A stretch of DNA of 22,527 bases, taken from the NCBI GenBank assembly GCA_943704415.1, contig CALSCO010002058.1:1-22527 (forward strand). The letters are read 5' to 3'. The notes below the pieces were generated by a model, which saw only the letters and a list, made by a program, of their open reading frames with translations, did no database searches and was not told where the DNA came from. Below, one piece after another: positions 17,948 through 22,527 of the stretch (its first letter is position 1; every line of letters starts with the position of its first letter). The translations under genes and the position numbers were made by a program. This DNA comes from Parvularia atlantis (lineage: Eukaryota; Opisthokonta; Rotosphaerida).

Positions 17948-19725
17948 CTATCGCGACACGGTCGACGCGCCGGGCGGCCTGGGCGACGCGCCGGACGACG
18001 ACGACTCTGCGGGCGGCGCGTTCAGACCCATCAGCAGTGCGCAGCGCGGCCGCACCGTAGCTCAGCAGCCGCGCGGCGGGCGTCGACGCCTCGCCCCAGG
18101 CCGCGCCGTCGGGCACGAGCGTCGTGGACACGTTGGATGCGAACGTCGTCCCCTGCGCGCTGTACGGCTCGCTGCCCAACGTGAGCTCGTCGGCGGGCGC
18201 GGCGAACAGCGGCGTGTAGCTGGCGCTGGGCGGGCCGAGGTACCCCTCCGCAGGCGAGACTGGCGTCGCGTGAGCGCAGGCAAATCGCGCGCACAGCTAC
18301 CGCACCGTGGTTGCGCAGCAGCGGCGACTGCAGGTCGCCCGGCTTGGCGCGGTAGCGCTGCGTGCTCGGGATGCGCCGGAAGAAGATGACGAGCAGCGTC
18401 GTCGGCAGCAGCTCCCAGATCAGCAGCACAAAAAAGTCGCCGACGGTCGGCAGGCACTTGTTCTCCTGCGCACGCGCCGGTCGGCTGAGCCACTTAGCAC
18501 CGCACCTCATACGACGCACCACGCCAAACGCCTCCGCCGAAAAGTCCACGCCGATCGCCGCAAAGCTGTAGATGTAGCGCGACGAGAACACGCACAGCTG
18601 CGCACCAGGCCGTCAGTTACGGTCCCGCGTCTGCAGCAGAGCCACGTGTGCTGTGCGCACCGCGAAGACGTAGAAGACACGGACCTGGATCAGCGTGCCG
18701 CCCTGCGGCAGGCCCATCGACTGGCGCAGCGCCGTCAGCCCGTGCAGCGCGAAGCAGCGAGCGCACCTTGCCGCGCGCCTGCAGCTGGCTCATGCGCGCA
18801 ATGTACATCCACCCGTACACGGCGAGCAGCACCGTGAGCAGCACAAACACGAGCGCTTGCCGTCGCGGTCATGACACGAGCGCGCTTGCACGCAATGAAC
18901 GCACCATTGAACAGGATCTGCGCCAGGATCTGCTCGTTGCTCGCCTCTGACTCGGGGCGGTCGCCCGCCGCGATGATCCAGCCTGGAGCCACGCGCGGTG
19001 AGCCCACGCGGCAGCACCTGCGCCGCACATGCGCACCGAACGTGAAGCCGAGCAGCGCCGTGTTGCCGGCGACAAAGACAACGAGCACGCGCTTGCGCAC
19101 GTGCGTCGACCACGCGTCGCGGTAGACGTAGCTGACAAAGAAGCACACGAGCAGCGAGTAGGTCGCAAACTGGACGTTGATCGCGGGCCTGTCGAGATCA
19201 TGATCATCATGATCGGTCGCGTGCGCGTCTCAGCCGCGTTTCGCGATCGGCGCACGTGCGTGCGCGCACCAGTAGAGCACGCGGTTGGCCCACGGCGGCA
19301 TCGGCGGGAAGGCGAGCGAGAGGAAGAAGACGGTGCGGAGCAGCATCCATAGCGCCACGAGGCTGTTGAACCCGGCGTGGAACGAGAGCAGCTTGTGGCT
19401 GCGGCGCGTCGCCCCGATCAGCACGAGGCACCCCCGCGATCGCGACGCACGCGCACCGGTTCGCGACGATGCGCGCGAGCTGCACGCAGACGGCCACCAG
19501 CAGCGCCGCGTACAGCACTGGTGGGCGCGCGATCAGGACGCATCGCGCGCACGCGGGCGCCGCGCTGCACACCGGTGAGGACCACGGTGAGGATGTGGCA
19601 CTGGTCCCACGCCTGCGCACGGCCCCCGATCAGCGCACGGCGCGCGCGGAGGCGCAGCGCGCGGGAGGCGCAGGACGCGCCCAGGTCGTCAAATCGCTCG
19701 ATCGCGGCGGATGATGGTCCTCCAT
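17948..19725 (-). CDS. GPR137: Seven-transmembrane GPR137 family protein
   Basis: Twelve exons: 19725-19681, 19612-19573, 19517-19457, 19398-19270, 19188-19037, 18982-18905, 18855-18767, 18720-18661, 18597-18520, 18465-18306, 18259-18056, 18006-17948, giving 384 residues. Seven hydrophobic helices are seen: VVLTVLYAALLVAVCVQ, FNSLVALWMLLRTVFF, INVQFATYSLLVCFFV, VLVVFVAGNTALLGFTF, LVFVLLTVLLAVYGW, VRVFYVFALCVFSSRY and FFVLLIWELLPTTLLVI. The blocks HKLLSFHAGF...LWMLLRT, VQFATYSLLV and WELLPTTLLV...FFR match animal GPR137 proteins, which are lysosomal membrane proteins linked to Rag/mTORC1 control. TOM1/THH1-type plant proteins share this fold and are the alternative. The C-terminal tail is Ser-rich. 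Intron 1 appears to be GC-AG (TGG|GCGCGT). The C-terminal exon boundary (GTGCGG donor at 18055) was chosen over a longer read-through frame ending near 17907. Confidence 0.85.
19613..19680 (-). other. Probable GC-AG intron in the GPR137-like gene
   Basis: The first coding exon MEDHHPPRSSDLTTW ends TGG|GCGCGT. The acceptor GTGCGCAG precedes AWDQCHILTVVLT. No GT donor in the region keeps the frame with a usual intron length. The N-terminus is not conserved, so the start itself is less certain than the rest. Confidence 0.55.
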
Positions 19726-19934
19726 GCTGCGCGCCGCCGCATCGGCGACCTTGCGAAACCCATGGTCGTGGGCCGCCACACCTGCTCTCGTCTCATGGGC
19801 TGTCACACTGTCCTCATGGCCGTCGTCGTCCACACTGGGCGCGTTTGATGATGCAGACGTGCGTATGCTATGCCCGCGAAAGTGTGACGGCAGCCACTGT
19901 GGATGACGCCGCATAAAGGGTGTAGGCGGAACCA
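19726..19934. promoter_or_regulatory. Divergent promoter region GPR137-like / TBC1D20-like
   Basis: This 209-base interval separates two ATGs facing away from each other. A CATAAA at about 19912-19917 lies only 18 bases before the TBC ATG, too close for a normal TATA box. No CCAATCAGCG module is present. Confidence 0.4.
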
Positions 19935-21511
19935 ATGCCGGCGGACGTGAATCGGCGGCGCGTCGTCGCGAAGGTCCGCGCCGTCAACGAGGCGCTCGCG
20001 GTGGCGCAGCCCGTGCCGGCGGTGCGTCGCGCGCCGTCCCCCTCGTGGGCCTCCCGTGCTGATCGCGCCGTCGCGCAGCTTGCCGAGTGCGCGCGCGCCC
20101 CGATGGGCTTCGTCAACGATGGGCTGCGGCGGCGCGCGTGGGCGCAGGCGATGGACGTGGACTATGCGACGCTGCGCGATTTCCGGGGCACGTGCGGGAC
20201 GGGGCCATGGCAACGCGCGCATCCTGAGACGGCCCCCGTGTTTCGTGATCCGCGCGCAGCCGATATCCGCGAGCACCGCTACACGGGACAGGTCAAGCTG
20301 GACGTGGACCGGTCGCACAGCCACTTTGGTCTGGCGCCATCCTGCCGCTGCTGCTGCTGCTGCTGACGACGACGGCGAGGGCGGCGGCTGCAGAGCGCCT
20401 GCGCAAAAGGGACGGCGCACGGCGCAGGGGCGAGCTGGAGGCGATCGTCCAGGCCGTGCTCTCGCGCAACCCGGAGCTGCACTACTACCAGGTCCGCGCG
20501 CCGATCGACGTGGCGCCACGTACGTCGACCCGACCCAACGCGACCGCGCAGGGCTTCCACGACGTCTGCGCCGTGCTGCTCAACGTGCTCGTCGACGACA
20601 AGCTGGCCTTCGCCGTGGCCGAGCGCGTGGCGCAGCGGCTGTTGCGGTGCGGCCTGCGCTGCCTCTTGAGGGAGATTGCTGATCGGCGCAAACACAGGTC
20701 CGCGATGCACGAGTCGCTCGAGCCCGTGCTGCAGCAGCTCGCGCTCATCTTGGCGCTGCTGTGGGAGGTCGACCGCGAGCTGTTTGCGATGCTGCGGCAG
20801 TGCGCTGGCTCCTCTTGATCGCGCTCGGTGCACTGATTGCGCGGCACCGCAGGGCCGAGGTGCCCGTGTACTTTGCCCTCAGCTGGCAGATCACCTGGTT
20901 CGCGCACGACGTCGACGACGGCGCAGCACGCGCGCGCCTCTTCGACCTGTTCATCGTGTCGCCGCAGGAGCTGCCGATCTACGTCAGCGCGGCGGTTGCG
21001 GCTCTCGGACGTGCGACGTGTGCAGACGGCTGACGGACGCGCGTGCAGCTCGTGCTCAGCGCACACGACGAGCTGCTCGCGCTCGGGCCGTCCGACCCGG
21101 ACGTGCTGCACCACACGCTCAGCAAGCTCGCGCACCGCGAGCGTATCGACTGGGACACACTCGTGGCCCGCGCGACGCAGCTCTTGTGCGCGGCGCGCCT
21201 GACCGCGCACGCTGCGAGCTGCTACTGATCGCCCGTGCGCAGCACTCAGCACCCGCCCAGCAGGCTCAGGACATCCAAGGCGCCCGTTAGCGAGACATGG
21301 TCGCTGCGGCAGACGGGCGCCGTGCGCAAGGTGCGTGCGGGCCCGTCTGTGACAAGATCGGCCCTCGAACGCGCGCGAGACGCAGAACACGCCGCCGGCC
21401 GTGCTCGCGCGGCTGCGGGCGTCGCAACCGGCGCTGCTGCGCCTCGCCTTCACCGTCGTGGCTGTCTCGGTCTCGTACTATGTCGCGTCCAACCTGGGGC
21501 TGGTAACGTAG
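19935..21511 (+). CDS. TBC1D20: TBC1D20 family Rab GTPase-activating protein, tail-anchored
   Basis: Nine exons: 19935-20021, 20079-20328, 20394-20491, 20552-20646, 20698-20799, 20853-20994, 21049-21185, 21243-21330, 21386-21511, giving 374 residues. The protein accelerates GTP hydrolysis by a Rab, Rab1 in animals, at the ER-Golgi interface. The TBC fingerprints are present: QVKLDVDRS with the arginine finger, NPELHYYQGFHDV with the glutamine finger, and YFALSWQITWFAHDV. ELPIYVSAALVLSAHDE, VARATQLFTQHPPS and other blocks match TBC1D20 rather than other TBC proteins. The last exon encodes a hydrophobic tail (LLRLAFTVVAVSVSYYVA) ending three residues before the stop, the expected ER tail anchor. 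The segment 20188-20259 (72 nt) is in frame but interrupts the TBC start; it may be another GC-AG intron (G|GCACGT), giving 350 residues. Intron 6 begins GTTGCG. The intron at 20329-20393 contains a (CTG) run. Confidence 0.93.
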
Positions 21512-21624
21512 AGCACGCCAAATGTACTCGCATGTGTGAAAAGAACAGAAACAAAGGCCCGCTGGGCTGCCAGCAAATGGAACGAAACAAAGGCCAGATG
21601 GCACGTGTAAGGGAGAAGAACGGT
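21512..21624. other. Convergent 3' interval with a 12-bp direct repeat
   Basis: The TBC1D20-like gene and the polycystin-like gene end facing each other 113 bases apart. The interval is AT-richer than the genes and holds GAAACAAAGGCC twice (21548-21559 and 21584-21595). It must contain both 3' end signals. No AATAAA is seen on either strand. Confidence 0.6.
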
Positions 21625-22527
21625 TTACTGGGCGCCGAGGAGGGCGCCGCCGATGACGAGCGCAACGGCCGCGCCGACGGTCGAGAGCGTGCCGAGGATG
21701 GCTGCGAGCGGCACCGAGTGAGACAGCCGCATGCAACACGCACAGCGGGTCGCCGGACGCACCCGTGCCAATGGCGCCGATGACGGCCTGGATGGACTGG
21801 AGAATGACCGCGTTGACCGCGATCGAGATGAAGAACGACTGGATCCACGCGATCGTCTGCGCGCGGTCGTGCGTCAGCGCGCGCTCTCTCCTTCGCCGCT
21901 AGACGCACCAACTCGTTGGTCGGGTCGATCGAGTCCGCCGCTGCGCCGTACAGCGCCGTGATGACGATCGAGGCCAGCGACAGCGCGCCGCAGACCGCAA
22001 ACAGCACGTACTCGACCCTGCGCGAGGAGCGTGAGCGCAGCCACAACACATGAGCATTGCGCGCACGCACCAGTACGGCAGCACAAAGTCGTTCCAGCGC
22101 GACCGCACGAGCATGTCGTCTGACTCAAACAAGACGCGCGACATGGCCGTGCTGAGGCGCTTGTTGGCCGGGGCGGTCGCAGACGAGCCCGCGCCGGGCT
22201 CCGGGAGGGCCATCACGTCCGTCTTCTCCTCGGTGATCGCGTGCGAGGCCTCCTCGTCGTTGTGCACGAGCCACGCCGAGACGACGCGCAGCTCGAGCTT
22301 GTCCATTGAGCCCGTGTGGTCGGACACGCCCGGCCGCTCGATCGGCTTCATGAAGAACTGGATCAGCGTGAACGGCAGGAACGTGATGATCGACGTGAGG
22401 AAGCCCACAGCGAGCTTGGTCGCGACGCTCTCGGCGTTGAAGAAGTCGCTGCCGGCCGAGTACTGGAAGAAGACGGCCGAGATCGCCAGGTTCACAAACA
22501 GCGCGCTCATCGTGCAGCACACGCGCG
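21625..22527 (-). CDS. Polycystin-1-like multipass membrane protein, 3' part (runs off the right edge)
   Basis: Four exons are visible: from beyond 22527 to 22071, 22017-21909, 21856-21763 and 21701-21625, ending in TAA. The N-terminal part lies outside the window. Visible membrane segments are CCTMSALFVNLAISAVFF, AVGFLTSIITFLPFTLI, VEYVLFAVCGALSLASIVI, IQSFFISIAVNAVI and a Gly/Ala-rich AVALVIGGALLG. The order RVxC...L...F, a cytosolic loop of about 90 residues (KLELRVVSAWLV, TEEKTDVMALPEP), LPYWVEY...S...YG, then W-IQSFF-S...Q is that of the TM2-TM5 part of polycystin-1/PKD1L proteins after their PLAT domain. The protein stops there: no polycystin channel domain follows. Introns are 53, 52 and 61 nt with GTGCGT donors. 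The assignment rests on topology and short motifs, so it is less certain than for the neighbours. Confidence 0.6.

Noticed and set aside
19189-19269. GATCATGATNATCATGATC-like palindrome as a regulatory site or element end
   Set aside because: It lies inside an 81-nt intron of the GPR137-like gene, is not a perfect palindrome, and has no partner copy in the window.
20329-20393. (CTG) run as a coding poly-Leu or disease-type repeat
   Set aside because: It falls within a 65-nt intron of the TBC1D20-like gene. Removing it joins conserved TBC sequence, and the run leads into the CTGAC branch-like motif.
1-22527. tRNA, rRNA, CRISPR arrays, insertion sequences, LTR or other mobile elements
   Set aside because: No cloverleaf-type sequence, repeat-spacer array, transposase, reverse transcriptase or long terminal repeats could be recognised on either strand.

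Overview
This window is nuclear DNA from a eukaryote, very GC-rich and gene-dense, with many very short introns. I reconstructed twelve genes, eleven of them interrupted by about 70 introns in total. Ten of the eleven give spliced reading frames that close exactly in frame; the eleventh runs off the right edge. Introns are about 44-91 nt, end in AG, mostly start GTGCGC/GTGCGT, usually carry a branch-like CTCAC, CTGAC or CTAAC near the 3' end, and lack a polypyrimidine tract. The gene set (a Sib/integrin-beta-like adhesion protein, GPR137, TBC1D20, a polycystin-like protein, lysosomal alpha-mannosidase, LSM6) suggests a free-living unicellular eukaryote on or near the amoebozoan/apusozoan/opisthokont side. 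That placement is inference. No viral, transposon, CRISPR, rRNA or tRNA feature was recognised.

Layout, left to right: an AT-richer left edge with no firm gene; an intronless type II membrane glycosyltransferase-like protein (+, 700-1917); a 12-exon aldehyde dehydrogenase (+, 2311-4391) whose first coding exon is only the ATG; a 15-exon lysosomal-type GH38 alpha-mannosidase (+, 4484-8174); a long upstream region with clustered CCAAT boxes; and a 1134-residue VWA/Cys-rich single-pass membrane protein with an integrin-beta-like double NPxY tail (+, 8737-12517).

Then come a PSME3IP1/NIP30 homologue (-, 12642-13589) divergent from LSM6 (+, 13873-14230); a twin-CX9C C22orf39-like protein (-, 14276-14790); a bHLH transcription factor (-, 14974-15874) divergent from a membrane-anchored CAP/SCP protein (+, 16067-17832); a seven-transmembrane GPR137 homologue (-, 17948-19725) divergent from a tail-anchored TBC1D20 RabGAP (+, 19935-21511); and the 3' part of a polycystin-1-like membrane protein (-, 21625 to the right edge).

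Many products belong to the endomembrane or cell-surface system, but there is no sign of an operon or a single pathway. The most interesting points are the Sib/integrin-beta-like receptor, a splicing code with GTGCGY donors and several GCGCGY (GC-AG) donors, and a promoter module CCAATCAGCG-N6-ACGTCA with identical spacing upstream of two secretory-pathway genes.
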